Source of the DNA: Henckelia pumila
Taxonomy: Eukaryota; Streptophyta; Magnoliopsida; Lamiales; Gesneriaceae
Assembly (NCBI RefSeq): GCF_033568475.1
Contig: NC_133121.1
Coordinates: 134,944,375-135,008,374 of the forward strand
Reading direction: 5' to 3'
DNA length: 64,000 bases
Both the position numbers and the translations under genes were made by a program. Below are positions 48,901 to 60,563 of the stretch, piece after piece (the stretch's first letter is position 1; each line of letters starts with the position of its first letter). Below the pieces are notes generated by a model that saw only the letters and a program-made list of their open reading frames with translations, did no database searches and was not told the DNA's origin.

Positions 48901-49337
48901 GCAGACAGAGAAGCTGTGTACCAAGGTTTGATTTAGAATTTTCATCTCCTCCTCTTGTGATGCCTTTTTTCCAAGTACTTAATGATCTGGAAGGGCTTAC
49001 GATGAAAACCATGTGAAGGTGTTGGAACTTGAGAGTACGAACGTGAAGGCTCTGTATAGGAGAGCTCAGGCTTACATGCATGTGGCAGATCTTGATTTGG
49101 CTGAACGTGATATCAAGAAGGCTCTTGAAATTGATCCCGACAACAGGTAGTTTTAGCCGTTCTAGCCAACAATCTCTATATGATTCTGTTTCAGCCAAAA
49201 TGTTTATTTATTTATTTTGTGATAATGGAATCAGGGAGGTGAAGCTTGGCTATAAAACTCTTAAAGAGAAGGCAAAGGAATACAACAAGAAGGATGCCAT
49301 GTTTTATGGCAATATGTTTGCCAAATTACATGCTTAA
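45991..49337 (+). CDS. FKBP62: FKBP62/65-type peptidyl-prolyl isomerase (ROF1/ROF2)
   Basis: A multi-domain immunophilin that catalyses prolyl isomerisation and binds HSP90; ROF1 of Arabidopsis acts in heat tolerance. Twelve exons join in frame: 45991-46174, 46262-46348, 47138-47398, 47480-47554, 47676-47756, 47843-48037, 48126-48221, 48309-48484, 48576-48698, 48779-48925, 49019-49146 and 49235-49337. The product is 551 aa, as I recall for FKBP62. After an acidic N-terminus ([13 protein letters not shown]) come three FKBP domains at about 55-150, 170-270 and 285-385. The first keeps the best drug-site motifs ([30 protein letters not shown]); the second and third keep only TMKKGE and parts. 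Three TPR repeats follow at about 395-525 ([32 protein letters not shown]), the HSP90-binding part. The tail [13 protein letters not shown]-like helix is where the family binds calmodulin. FKBP62 and FKBP65 cannot be told apart with certainty here. Confidence 0.93.
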
Positions 49338-50561
49338 GATGCAATCTGTTGAACTTAAGCTGCGTCTGTTCGATTATTGGTTTTGATACATATTCGAGTT
49401 TGTGAACTTGAGCTGTGTCTCTGCATAATCTGATCCGTGATGTTGTCTTCCAAATTCAGAGGGGTACAATAATTTTTTTCATTGTCGTCTAAATGTCATA
49501 GTTTTGTTTCATCTTTGAGACTTTAATTCCTTCCGTCTTTAACAATTGTTCTAGGTTTTTCTTATCTGGGTCTGGATGAAGTTGCATTCCCTTTATTTTT
49601 TTTACGTAATTACTAAATTAAAATAAATAAAATTTTCACCGTCGCAAAAGTGAAATCCACGAAAGTTTAGTAAATCATATGCATATCACATGAGAACTAT
49701 CCATAACTGTTCTGCAAAATCGAGCAGATACATTAATAAGATGAAGAACTGAGGCAAGGAGGCGAGCGTTTTGATTATATTGTTACATGTTCCCCACAAT
49801 GATTCGACGGTACAAGTTAAATGTCACATCTCATGTCATGTCGGACCGAGAAGTGGGGTCGACTTTCACATCAGTCAGCTATTCACAAGTCTTGCAGAAA
49901 GGGGAAAAATGATTTACAAGATGAGATCACTCGCTTCCACCATGCATTTTATTTAACACCAGGCCTCCACAAAAAATGGCAGCAAACATTAGCTAAATGG
50001 GATACATATATGATATCTGATGTTTAAACATGTGTACCATCATTATCAAATATCAATGACTTGCAGGAGACTACAATCTTGTGCAAGAACATTGTGTTGC
50101 ATTGCCCGACCGCAGGATCTTCCTTTACATTGTTCTTGAAGATGTGATGACAGGTTATTCCGTAAATAAGCAATCTCAAGGTTATGAATCATGCCGGTGT
50201 TTGATTGTTTAACAATTAGACAATCAAAATTCTTGCATTGATGAAGTAACAAAAATTTCTGTAGACTCCTTGCCTGGTCACCGGAAGGAATAACAGTTAG
50301 CATTGCGTTCTGCTTGATCCGATTTCAGCTCTGCACCAGAATGATTTTCATTTAATATTTGGCAACCTCCTAACATACAAATCATTCTTAACCTGAACAT
50401 ACCAGAATTAGTGTCTCAAAGATCTCACTCGAGTCAGATTTAGATTTTAGGTTCCAAGACTGCAGATGTTCAAAAGACCAACCGGAGAAAGCAAGCATCT
50501 ACCTTTATCGGCTCAGGAAGTGCAATCCATTCAACAGAGTATAGTAGGTCTTCTCATTCAT
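49338..50561. other. FKBP 3' UTR and PPR 3' flank
   Basis: The FKBP 3' UTR covers the first part. The rest probably includes the former 3' UTR of the minus-strand PPR gene. No other gene is supported. Confidence 0.45.
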
Positions 50562-51003
50562 TTAACAGTCCCTCTTACGAAATTCTTCGACAAGTTCGAA
50601 AGCATCATTTCCCCTGCCATCCCTACACATTTCGTTCAACAAGGTCTTATAGGTCAGCAAATCAGGTGACATGGAGTTGCCTATCATATCAAACAAAGCC
50701 TCAATCGAATCCTCAAACCTCCTTTCCATGGCTAGATTGCTAATCAAGATCAAATAAGTACTCCCCTTAGGAACCAACCCTTTTTCTCTCATCTCCTTGT
50801 AAAACCCAAATCCTTGATTCACCCTCCCCTTCTGACACAACCCATTGGCTATATAACTATATGTATAAGCATTTGGTTCGCAACCATAAAACCCCATCTC
50901 TCGAAAAACACGAATGGCCTCGTCCATTTCGAGACACTTTGAGTAAGCCTTGATTATCATATTCAGAACAAATAGGTTGTTCGGTTCCATCTTCGTTCTA
51001 TCC
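50562..51003 (-). pseudogene. C-terminal fragment of a PPR protein gene, cut by a LINE
   Basis: About 147 codons on the minus strand give four PPR motifs of about 35 residues each, starting at PNNLFVLNMIIKAYSK, PNAYTYSYIANGLCQ, PKGSTYLILISN and PDLLTYKTLLNEM, then a stop. PPR proteins bind organellar RNA. The homology stops at about 51003, exactly where antisense LINE sequence begins. The open frame continues upstream to 51311 only through the antisense of the LINE, so any model that starts at 51311 is a chimera. The N-terminal part of the PPR gene, its targeting peptide and further repeats are not found beyond the LINE (57.7-59.8 kb). Confidence 0.75.
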
Positions 51004-51888
51004 CGCGAACGATGTGTACTAATCTGGAGTCGAGAGTTAATTCGTAAAGGTGTGTACTGGAGGGTTGGAGATGGGAATTCTATATCAATTACTAGAGACT
51101 CGTGGATACCAAGTCTAACGGAGTTTAGGTGTAATCCAGTAACTGGGGTGGAAGAAACTACTAAGGTGGCTACATTATTCTCCCAAGAGGGTGGCTGGAA
51201 TGAACATAAGATTAGGAATATCTTTCCTTGGTATGAGGCAGATAGGATCTTAAATATTCCATTAGTCCGTAGAGGGCAGAAAGATGTTCGAGTCTGGAAG
51301 GGCAGCCCCAATGGGAAGTATGCTTTGTTAAATCGGGCTATGCTTTAGAATTGAATCTTTGGTCATCTCATCCATTCCAATCCTCGTATCCTCTCAAGAA
51401 CTGGTGGAAGTTAATATGGAAGCTATATGTGCCGCCAAAATTGAAAATATTTTTATGGAAAGCTTCACAAGACTTCATCCCAACCAAGGTCAACTTACGA
51501 AATCACCATGTTCCCACAACTGGTTTATGTCAAATGTGCAATCTAAATTTCGCAACGACTAGTCATTGCATATTATTCTGCTCTGCTGCTCGGGTAGTAT
51601 GGAAGAGATATAATTTCTGGTATTTATTGAAACCTCTTCAGTTAGCATCATTTCTTGATTATGGATTAGTAGTTGCTAAGATGTTGTCGCGAGAGGAGTT
51701 TGTGATGATTGCGTGGGGAATTTGGCTGGATTTTTGTAGTATTGTGCATGATCAGCGAGGGTTGAAGCGTGAGTTTAAAATTAATTGGGTTCTTTCGATG
51801 TTTTGTATAGGGAGGTTAGTTTGATGGAAGTGAGGGTGGGTGCTGGTTTATCTCTTGATTCATTTCTGAGAAAGTTTGGATTGCACCA
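51004..51888 (+). mobile_element. LINE (L1-type) remnant, left part: RT zinc-binding region
   Basis: The translated plus strand gives the end of a LINE ORF2. GVYWRVGDGNSISI and DSWIP are the linker region, followed by the zf-RVT domain (NWWKLIWKLYVPPKLKIFLW, CQMCNLNFATTSHCILFC). The frame is broken once near 51348 (stop between NRAML and NLWSSH), and again after the zf-RVT region. The 5' end is truncated at the PPR junction, as is usual for L1. The endonuclease and most of the RT are missing. It is continued by the part at 57170-57672, the Copia element being inserted between them. Confidence 0.85.
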
Positions 51889-52403
51889 TGTTGAGATTTA
51901 ATCCAAGAACAGCATGCGAGAGAGATGAAAACAATTCAATCAAAGACAAACACGCCAGAAATAATAAGAACTCAGGCGACACAAGATTTTACTTGGTTCG
52001 GATATGAATATCCTACATCCAAGGTTCTTGGGGTGTACCCAATATGAATCCACTATAAGATTGTTCTTCAAGATACAACACTCTCAATCTCACAGAGTAA
52101 CGATCGTACAAAACTTAAGATTCACTAAACTCTCTAATGAACATAGAAGAATATAGAAGCAGCTTCGATCTTCCTCGAGTTGATAATCTCGAGCTCTGTT
52201 TCAGAGAAAAGTGCTAATTCCCAGCAGCCTGAAATTCGAAGATGAGAATGAAAGATTAATCAGTTAGTCTAACTAACTCTCGTGTTAACTATTTAAACTG
52301 AAGGCTAATCTTCTTCCTTCAATCTCAGCCGTTGAATAAGATTAAGTAGACACATTTAATCTTGGCCATTGATTCTGATATTGAGTCAAAATTAGTCTTC
52401 ACA
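51889..52403 (-). repeat. Copia LTR (3' LTR relative to the element)
   Basis: Starts TGTTGAGATTTAATCC on the plus strand and ends GTCTTCACA. It is 515 bp and about 99% the same as the other LTR. It has the target duplication CACCA just outside. Confidence 0.93.
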
Positions 52404-55400
52404 AATCTCCACCTATTTGGCTCAATCTCTTACAATCCAGCGATTCAATGAGTAACCCCAATATTACAATGTTTAGCATTCATTCCTGTATATTGAGCAT
52501 TCTCAAAGCATCCTTGAGTTTGCTTACCGGAATCACTTTTGTTAACATATCAGTGGATTCACTTGAGTATCTAGCTTCTTCACAGTGACAAGCTTTCTTG
52601 AAACAAAATCTCTAACAAAGTGTAATCTCACATCGATTAGTTCTTTCATGAAACATAGCATTCTTTGATAGGTGGATTGCACTTTGAGAATCACAGAAAA
52701 CACTTGTAGACCTCTGATCATATCCTAGCTCAGTGAGAATCCCTTTAACCAAAGAGCTTCTTTTACAGCTTCTGTGAGAGAGATGTACTCAGCTTCTGTT
52801 GTTGACAAAGCTACTACATGTTGTAGACAAGATTTCCAGCTTACAACATTTCCTCCAACTGTGAAAATATATCCAGACAAAGACCTTCTCTTATCTAAGT
52901 CTGCGGCATAATCCGAATCACAATATCCAGCTACCTCACAAGTTAGTGAATCCGATGCAGAGTAAACTAACTTTAGTTTTACTGTCTCCTTCAAATACCT
53001 AAGCAACCATTTTACAGCTTGCCAATGCTCTACGCTCGGATTGCTCATGAATCTACTAATCAGTCCTAATGCATAAGCAATGTCAGGTCTGGACGAAACC
53101 ATGGAATACATTATGCTTCCAACTGCGTTTGAATAAGGTACTGCCTTCATCTTTATAGATTCAGCTGATACTTCTTCCATCCTTACAGATTTCAGTTTGA
53201 AATGAGCTCCCATTGGAGTACTAACTCCTTTTGCATCCTTCATTCCGAATATATCAGCCACCTTCCTAATATATCCTTCTTGAGAAATTGTCAAGATTCT
53301 CATTTTCCTGTTCCTTTGAATATCCATTCCCAGAATTCTTTTTGCTGGTCCAAGATTTTTCATGTCAAACTCAGAGTTGAGAACATCTTTTAGCTTCTGT
53401 ATTTCCTTATGATCTTTGCATGCTATAAGCATGTCGTCTACATAAATGAGTAGATATATGTATAAGCCATTTGGAAGATTTTGACAGTATACACAGCTGT
53501 CATATTTTGATCTTTGGAAGCCCCTTCGAAGCATAAAATCATCAAATCTTCGATACCATTGTCTTGGGGATTGTTTAAGTCCATAAAGAGACTTTTGTAG
53601 CAAACAGACTTTTCCAGCTTCTTCCTTTTTAACAAAACCTTCAGGTTGTGACATTAGGATCCTTTCCTCTAAATTTCCATGTAGAAAAGCTGTTTTTACA
53701 TCTAGTTGTTCTAGTTCCATGTCATGAACAGCAGTGATGGCTAGTATGATCCTAATTGAAGTATGTTTCACAACCGGAGAGAAGACTTCGTGATAGTCAA
53801 TACCTTCAACTTGAGAAAAGCCTTTTCCTACTAATCTGGCCTTGAACCTAGCTGATTCAACTCCTGGAATACCTTGCTTCCTTTTAAACACCCACTTACT
53901 CCCAATGACTTTAGTTCCTTTCGGTTTGTCAATCAAAATCCAAGTGCTATTTTTTCTTAATGATTCAAGTTCCTCTTCCATGGCTCTCTTCCAATCAGGC
54001 CAGTTTTTAATTTTTACAGCTTCAATGTAATTGGTTGGCTCTTCAAGCTCAATAAGATCAGCTACATTCAATGCAAAAGCTATAAAATCGGAACTTGCAA
54101 ACCTTGGAGGCGGTCTTATTTCTCTTCTCACTCTGTCTCTAGCAAGCATGTAATCACCTAGTTGCTGATCACTCCGAATATCATTGTATTGTCCTTCCTC
54201 ATTTAGCACTTCATATATCCTAGAGTTAGGTTCTGTTGGTTCATGTCCAGTAATTTCATCATCGTGCTTCTCAGGTTTTGCATGAGTTTCTCCACCTTGA
54301 TCTTGATTCATTGTGTTTTCTGAATCAGAAAAAATGTCCAGATCTTGAGACTCCACCTGAAATCTTAAATCCTGCTCAGCTTGTTTAGAGCTGGCTGTGG
54401 CTGAATTTTTCATGTTAGAGATATAGGATTCATTTTTCATTAAAGATTACATCCCTGCTCATTATGCATTTAAGATCATCCAACAACCATACTTTGTAAC
54501 CTTTAACACCAACAGGATATCCTATAAAGACACCTTTCATTGCTCTAGGATTTAACTTTCCTTGATTAACATGAACATATGCTATGCATCCAAATACTTT
54601 CAAGTGATTATAATCTGGTTTTAGTTCAGACCATTTAAACTCAGGGACCAAGAAATCTATGGCAGAAGATGGTGATCTGTTAATAAGATAACAAGCTGTT
54701 GAAGCAGCTTCAGCCCAAAACTTGCTAGGCAGCCCACTTTCACTTAGCATGCATCTAACTTTATTCATAATTGTTCGATTCATACATTCTGCTACACCGT
54801 TTTGTTGTGGTGTGTATGTGCATGTTCTATGCCTTGCAATGCCAAATTTCTTGCAAAAGTTATCAAATTCATGATTACAGAACTCCAGCCCATTATCAGT
54901 CCTTAATCTCTTGATTTTATTTCCTGTTTGATTCTCAATTAATGTCTTCCATTCAACAAATTTATCAAAAGCTTCATCCTTTGTTTTCAAAAAATAGATC
55001 CAAACTTTTCTAGAATAATCATCAATCAAAGTGATAAAATATTGAGCTTTAGAATGTGAGAATGATGCATTTGGAGAACCCCACAAATCAGAATGTATAT
55101 AGTCAAGAGTTGATTTTGTTTTGTGAGTTCCAGTGCTGAATTTCAGTCTATGAGCCTTACCAAATATGCAATTTTCACAAAATACAAGATTGTTGATCTG
55201 CTTTGGATCGAGCAGACCTTGCTTTCCAAGCTCCTGCAATCCTTTGAGGCTCATATGGCCGAGCCTCTTATGCCAAAGCTCAGTTTGATCCTTATTTGCC
55301 ACCACTATATTTGTTTCAGCTGTAATGGTGTTTGCTCGCAGAACATACAAGCCTTGCTCCATAATTCCTTTCATTACTACTAAGGAACCTTTAATAACCT

Positions 55401-56654
55401 TTAGAACTCCATTTTGTGCCTTGTAGATGAAGCCATATTTGATCCAGTGCACCTAAGAAAATTAAGTTCCTTTTAAGATCAGGAATAAATCTGACTTCAG
55501 TGATGATTTTCACTGATCCATCCTCCATCCTTAGCTTTACAGAGCCTATTCCATGTACTTTGCATGACTGATTATTTCCCATCAGAACTTGCCCTGTATT
55601 TACTTCTCTAAAATCAAAGAACCAATCCCTTCTTGGAGACATGTGATATGTACAGCCGGAATCTAAAATCCATTCCTCCTTTGGATCATTTGTTGATATG
55701 GTTAGGACCTCAGCTTCCTCAAAATCCTCAAGCACATTTGCTGCTTCATTTACTTGATTTGAGTCATGTCTTGGACCATTCTTTCTTTGAGGACAGTCTC
55801 TCCTGAAGTGTCCTTCTTTCTTGCAGAACCAACAAGTTTTCTTAGGCCTGGACTTAGATCTCGATTGTCTTCTGCCTCTCATTCCATAATCCTTCCTTTC
55901 AACTGATCTTCCTAGGATATTTAATCCTTCTCCAGTGTCTTGAGTTGTTTCCCAGTTGCCTTCAAATCTAATTCCTTCGAGTAGGCTGCTCCAATTACTT
56001 CTTCAAGTGTAAGAGTTTCTCTCCCATATTTCAGGGTATCCCTCAATTGATCATAAGCCTTAGGTAAGGAATTTAGCAAGAAAATGGCTTGATCTTCTTC
56101 ATCTACTGTTACATCCAAATTCTCCAGATCAGATAGCAACTTTGTAAATTCATCTGTATTTTCATCTATGGATTTATTTTCATCCATTTTAAATCCATAG
56201 AACCGCTGCTTCAGGTAGATTCTATTGGGTAGAGTCTTGGCCATATACAATTGTTTTAGTTTCATCCACATTTCACAGGCAGTCTTTTCCTTCACTACTT
56301 TTCTGAGAATTTGATCTCCTAAACTTAGAACAATTGTATTTCTTGCCTTTTTAAGTATCTCTTCTTTGTTCTTTATTGAATCGGGCATCTTTGACTCTAC
56401 TTTTAGAGCATCGTCCAGCCCCAAATTTCCAAGGTGAGCCATCATCTTTTCTCTCCAGAGGTTGAAATCATTTTTCCCGTCAAATTTTTCCAGCTCGAAT
56501 CTTGATGTTGGCATATTGTGAGATAGCCCCTGGCCAGTAGACATCTTCTATAGAACAACTCAAGAACTTCACTTAGACAGAAAAACAAACACCTCTAGAG
56601 CAACTCAAGATAGACCTCTCGATCAATGAATAACCACGCTCTCTGATACCAGTT

Positions 56655-57169
56655 TGTTGAGATTTAATCCAAGAACAGCATGCGAGAGAGATGAAAACAA
56701 TTCAATCAAAGACAAACACGCCATAAATAATAAGAACTCACGCGACACAAGATTTTACTTGGTTCGGATATGAATATCCTACATCCAAGGTTCTTGGGAT
56801 GTACCCAATATGAATCCACTATAAGATTGTTCTTCAAGATACAACACTCTCAATCTCACAGAGTAACGATCGTACAAGACTTAAGATTCACTAAACTCTC
56901 TAATGAACATAGAAGAATATAGAAGCAGCTTCGATCTTCCTCGAGTTGATAATCTCGAGCTCTGTTTCAGAGAAAAGTGCTAATTCCCAGCAGCCTAAAA
57001 GTCGAAGATGAGAATGAAAGATTAATCAGTTAGTCTAACTAACTCTCGTGTTAACTATTTAAACTGAAGGCTAATCTTCTTCCTTCAATCTCAGCCGTTG
57101 AATAAGATTAAGTAGACACATTTAATCTTGGCCATTGATTCTGATATTGAGTCAAAATTAGTCTTCACA
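56655..57169 (-). repeat. Copia LTR (5' LTR relative to the element)
   Basis: The same 515 bp as at 51889. The primer-binding site lies just inside, at about 56640-56652. The 5' LTR would carry the element's promoter, read on the minus strand. Confidence 0.93.
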
Positions 57170-57672
57170 CACCACCTCCTCATCGGGTTCGAGTGGATGT
57201 CGATGCGAACAGATACAGTGCTGGGATTATTATACGTGATTGGCAAGGTGCGGTGGTGGGGGCTAAGACATGTTGTATTCGCAATCCAGGATCAGTAAAA
57301 TGTGCTGAATTAATGGCTATACGGGTGGGGTTGGAGTTTACCATGAGACAAGGTTTTTCTAGTGCTTTTATTTGTACGGATTCTTTGGAGGCGGCTATTG
57401 AAGTTAATTCTCCGAATGACAACCTGGGGGTGGAAGGTGATTTGGCAAGGGAAATTCAATCACATCTTGGATCATCGACATGCCTATTTCTGAAACATAT
57501 TCGTAGAAGTGCAAATGGAGTGGCTCATCAATTAGCTCGGAAAGCTATTATCTCTTTTTCTAGTTTCGAATTTACATCTGAGAATGTACCTTTATGGCTT
57601 GTAAACTTGGCTTCTCGGGAGTTCATCACGGGTTAATTTTATGGTAGTTCTTGTTTCAAAAAAAAAAAAAAA
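57170..57672 (+). mobile_element. LINE remnant, right part: RNase H domain and poly-A tail
   Basis: The plus strand encodes an RVT_3-type RNase H domain: VDVDANRYSAGIIIRDWQGA, CAELMAIRVGLEF, ICTDSLEA, and HIRRSANGVAHQLA, with its Asp, Glu, Asp and His/Asn positions. It ends at a stop (57636) followed by a short 3' UTR and 15 A's at 57658-57672. Joining across the Copia element at CACCA restores continuous LINE sequence (plain LINE, no repair needed). Plant L1s with a C-terminal RNase H are a known group. Confidence 0.88.
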
Positions 57673-59804
57673 TCTAATCTATTTTAATGGCTGAAAACGA
57701 AAAAAAAATTATTGTACATAATCATTTATTTTATGTGATCGCAACATTATTTTATTCTATGCTGGTTATCTTTATTCAATTTTGGTCTCATAACGTTTAA
57801 GACCCGACTCCATCTCTAGTGTTAGCATCTGGCAAAGTTTTTGTATTGCGACAAGAATTAAACAAAAATTGAGGCTTGAAGAGATTCTAGAAATTAGGTA
57901 TTTATCTTGTACTCCAAACATTAGGCCAAGTGAGGGAAAAATTAATTGCTGATACCCACCCAATTACTCCTAGCTTACTGTTTGCAATTAGATGATTATG
58001 TGTTTATTGCAATTATGTGTTTTTTTTTTTCAATTATGTGCTTATGTGTTTTTATAAGTTTATGTGCTAAACATGTAAACATGTGCTACACATTCATCAC
58101 TTTATCTTCATTTCAGCATAATTTGCCGTTTCAATTAGACTCATTCAATAAATTATAAATGAATATTTGGAAGACCAGCGATCGATTTGTGCAAAACTAT
58201 TTTATGGAAGTTTCACGTGATGTAGGGCAACAAAATAATCCAATGTGTACAATCTCCGTTGTATTAAAAAATTCTTAATTAATGTTCATGAAAATGTCAA
58301 TTTAAGGAGTTTAAATTTTAATATAAATTATTTAAAGCAAATATAAGATTCATGTATCTTATTTATTACCACTGTAGAATTAATTATTTTCTACTGCAAT
58401 TCACTATATATATAAGATGAAACAAGTAACAATACACACTTGTGTAAATTCCCAACAATTAATCAAAACAGATGAGCATCATTCAATTCAATCAAAGTAT
58501 GGCTCGGATTGTAACTGTTATTGGATGTGGTTGAACAACTTCATGTCGTATGTACTGTTTCCAAATTGTATAATTACTGTTACGATACATGTGTATTAAT
58601 TAATTTCAATGCAAAAATACAATATTGTGATGATCTGATTAGTTAAAACCTTCTGATGATATATTATTCTTTCAAGTTTATGAAAAATATAATTTTTAAT
58701 ATTATATTTCAAATAAAATTTTTAATGTCGAAATTATTTGTTTTATATTTAATATCGTACGAATAAGTAAAAATTGCATAACATAATTAACAATATATAT
58801 GTGAGTGTGTTTATTTATTGAATTTAATCACAATTTCAAAAATAAAAAAATAAACATAATATTTAATAGCATAACTTAAGTGAAAATATGATATATTAAA
58901 GGAAATTTATTAACATAAACATATAAATGAATTTTTTTTTTGAAAGGTGTTTATAAATGATTTTAACATGTCATTAAAAAAAAATAGATTAGCATGGAGA
59001 TGGATATAAGATGTTAAAATTATGGTCAAAATGAGATGAAAAAAAGGGCAATTTGCTCAAAAATCTCCAAATGCAAACATTTTTTGCTTTGGGATTCCTA
59101 GTAATAAAATGTGGTACAAAACCATACAAGATGTGGTACAAAACCATAAAAAATGTGGTACAAATTAACAAAATTGTGGTACAAAAAAGTGACTAAAGAG
59201 TGCAGAGCAAAATATATTTGCATTAGGGATTTTGAACGTGCAAGTGTAGAATAAATAATATTTTGTAGGTCAAATAAACATTGGTATTTGAATATGTATT
59301 ATTAATTTGGGATTTGAATTGATGTGATTGGGTTGAATAAAGAAAAACATGCAATTTCTGGACTAAGGTTTCACCATCAGTTTATCAATGTATGGGCCCT
59401 CAGGGCAAAAAACAGCAACGTTAACCGAACAAAAAAGCTAAAGAAATGGGAATAAATAAACAATTCGATCGAGTTCCAAAAAATAACCATGAATTTAATT
59501 AAAGATATGATCTGAACGATTTTCAACGTAAATTTCCTGTTTTGTAGGAGTATTTTCGAGAACAAATTATCTGGTTAAACATTTATCTCAACGACAAAAA
59601 AAAAAAAAAAAAAAATCGTTTTTTATCTAGTATAATTTTTATTTAAATGATACTTTAAAGATTCCTACCTATTTTTGCATGGTTTGAGGTCTTCTTCTTC
59701 AACGTCCATAAATTTGAAAGCTCGCCGTTTCTCCTCCATCCATATCCGTTCAACCCCCTGTTTTACAAACTCAGGTCATCTTCCAAATACAATTCGTTTA
59801 CGAA
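57673..59804. other. AT-rich spacer
   Basis: No gene is seen and no more PPR sequence is found. A small tandem repeat is listed separately. The last 100 bp are the leader of the X8 gene. Confidence 0.5.
59107..59193. repeat. Short tandem repeat, four units
   Basis: Units of about 20-25 bp based on ATGTGGTACAAAACCATA; the later units are degenerate. Confidence 0.75.
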
Positions 59805-60311
59805 ATGACTTCCCTGTTTATGGTACTGTTGATCATTAGTACTTTTTTTGGAAATATCTCCTGCAACAAAATCCAGATTTGGTGCACCGTCCTCCAGGAT
59901 CCATCAGTTTCAAACTCCACCATGCAGAGTGTCATTGATGAACAATGTTCCTCGACCGTGGATTGTTTCGAAATCCAACCGCAGGGAAATTGTTACATTC
60001 CCAACACTCTGAGGAACCACACTGCGTTCGTCCTCTCCAGCCTGCTTCACCAAAGTGGTTCTCCCGAGGCCTGCACCTACAATGGTGTAGGTGCAATTAC
60101 CACAGTAGACCCGAGTTATGGTGAGTGTGTCTTTCCCTCGGATTGGTTAAAAACCAAAACTTCGTCTCCCAAAGTTTTTCCTATCAGCTTGTTTTACGTG
60201 TTCTTGGGTCTGGTGGTGATCCTCGTTTGTTTGCTGCTATGGTGCTTGGTTTATGTTCGCCGCCTTCGGGCGAGAAGAAATGGGAATCCTGTAATTCCAC
60301 CTAGTCTATGA
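59805..60311 (+). CDS. X8/CBM43-domain membrane protein (plasmodesmal callose-binding-like)
   Basis: A single-exon protein of 168 aa. Residues 1-20 are a signal peptide (MTSLFMVLLIISTFFGNISC). The X8 domain covers about 26-115, with the WC start and six cysteines in the family order (WC, EQC, VDC, GNC, EAC, GEC) and the closing motif DPSYGECVFP. X8 domains of PDCB proteins bind callose. The C-terminal region has a strong hydrophobic stretch (about 125-148) followed by a basic tail YVRRLRARRN. That order suggests a true type-I transmembrane anchor with a cytosolic tail and not the GPI anchor usual for such proteins. The usual DPS-adjacent intron, seen in the glucanase at 38 kb, is absent. Confidence 0.8.
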   Translation: MTSLFMVLLIISTFFGNISCNKIQIWCTVLQDPSVSNSTMQSVIDEQCSSTVDCFEIQPQGNCYIPNTLRNHTAFVLSSLLHQSGSPEACTYNGVGAITTVDPSYGECVFPSDWLKTKTSSPKVFPISLFYVFLGLVVILVCLLLWCLVYVRRLRARRNGNPVIPPSL

Positions 60312-60563
60312 ATTTAACATTTATGATGAATTTTATGTAATTGGGCTTTAATTTAGGTTATTGTGTATTTCGACAATGTTCTGTTGGGTATGTATTTCGA
60401 CAAATTTCTACCTCAGGGGAATTTTATGTACGTAATTGGCTTTAATTTAGGTTATGAATGATATAAACATTACGCTGATCTTATAATCTAGCTATAAGGG
60501 CATCTCACCGGAGATTTTGTCAATAGTAATATTATATATTCAAAATTAAACTTGTGAGTCCAT
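60312..60563. other. X8 3' flank and 27-bp outlier of the duplication
   Basis: The first part is the 3' UTR of the X8 gene. At 60536-60562 a 27-bp stretch is identical to 30704-30730. Confidence 0.5.

Larger units (their letters stand above)
51889..57169 (-). mobile_element. Ty1/Copia LTR retrotransposon, nearly whole, with some broken frames
   Basis: A Copia element of about 5.3 kb on the minus strand. The 515-bp LTRs (51889-52403 and 56655-57169) begin TG and end CA. They are flanked by the 5-bp target duplication CACCA (51884-51888 and 57170-57174). Inside the right LTR is a primer-binding site reading TGGTATCAGAG, which matches initiator-Met tRNA, the usual Copia primer. A purine-rich tract AGGTGGAGA lies beside the left LTR. 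In Copia order on the minus strand come gag with a CCHC knuckle (about 55.4-56.5 kb), protease, integrase (about 54.4-55.4 kb) and reverse transcriptase/RNase H (about 52.7-54.4 kb). All domains are recognisable, and the coding region is broken in about three places. The two LTRs differ at about six sites, or 1.2%, so the insertion is young, roughly half a million years old at commonly used plant rates. Confidence 0.95.

Noticed and set aside
52725-56544. A host protein set with RT, integrase and gag
   Set aside because: It lies between two LTRs with a target duplication and belongs to the Copia element; not a host system.
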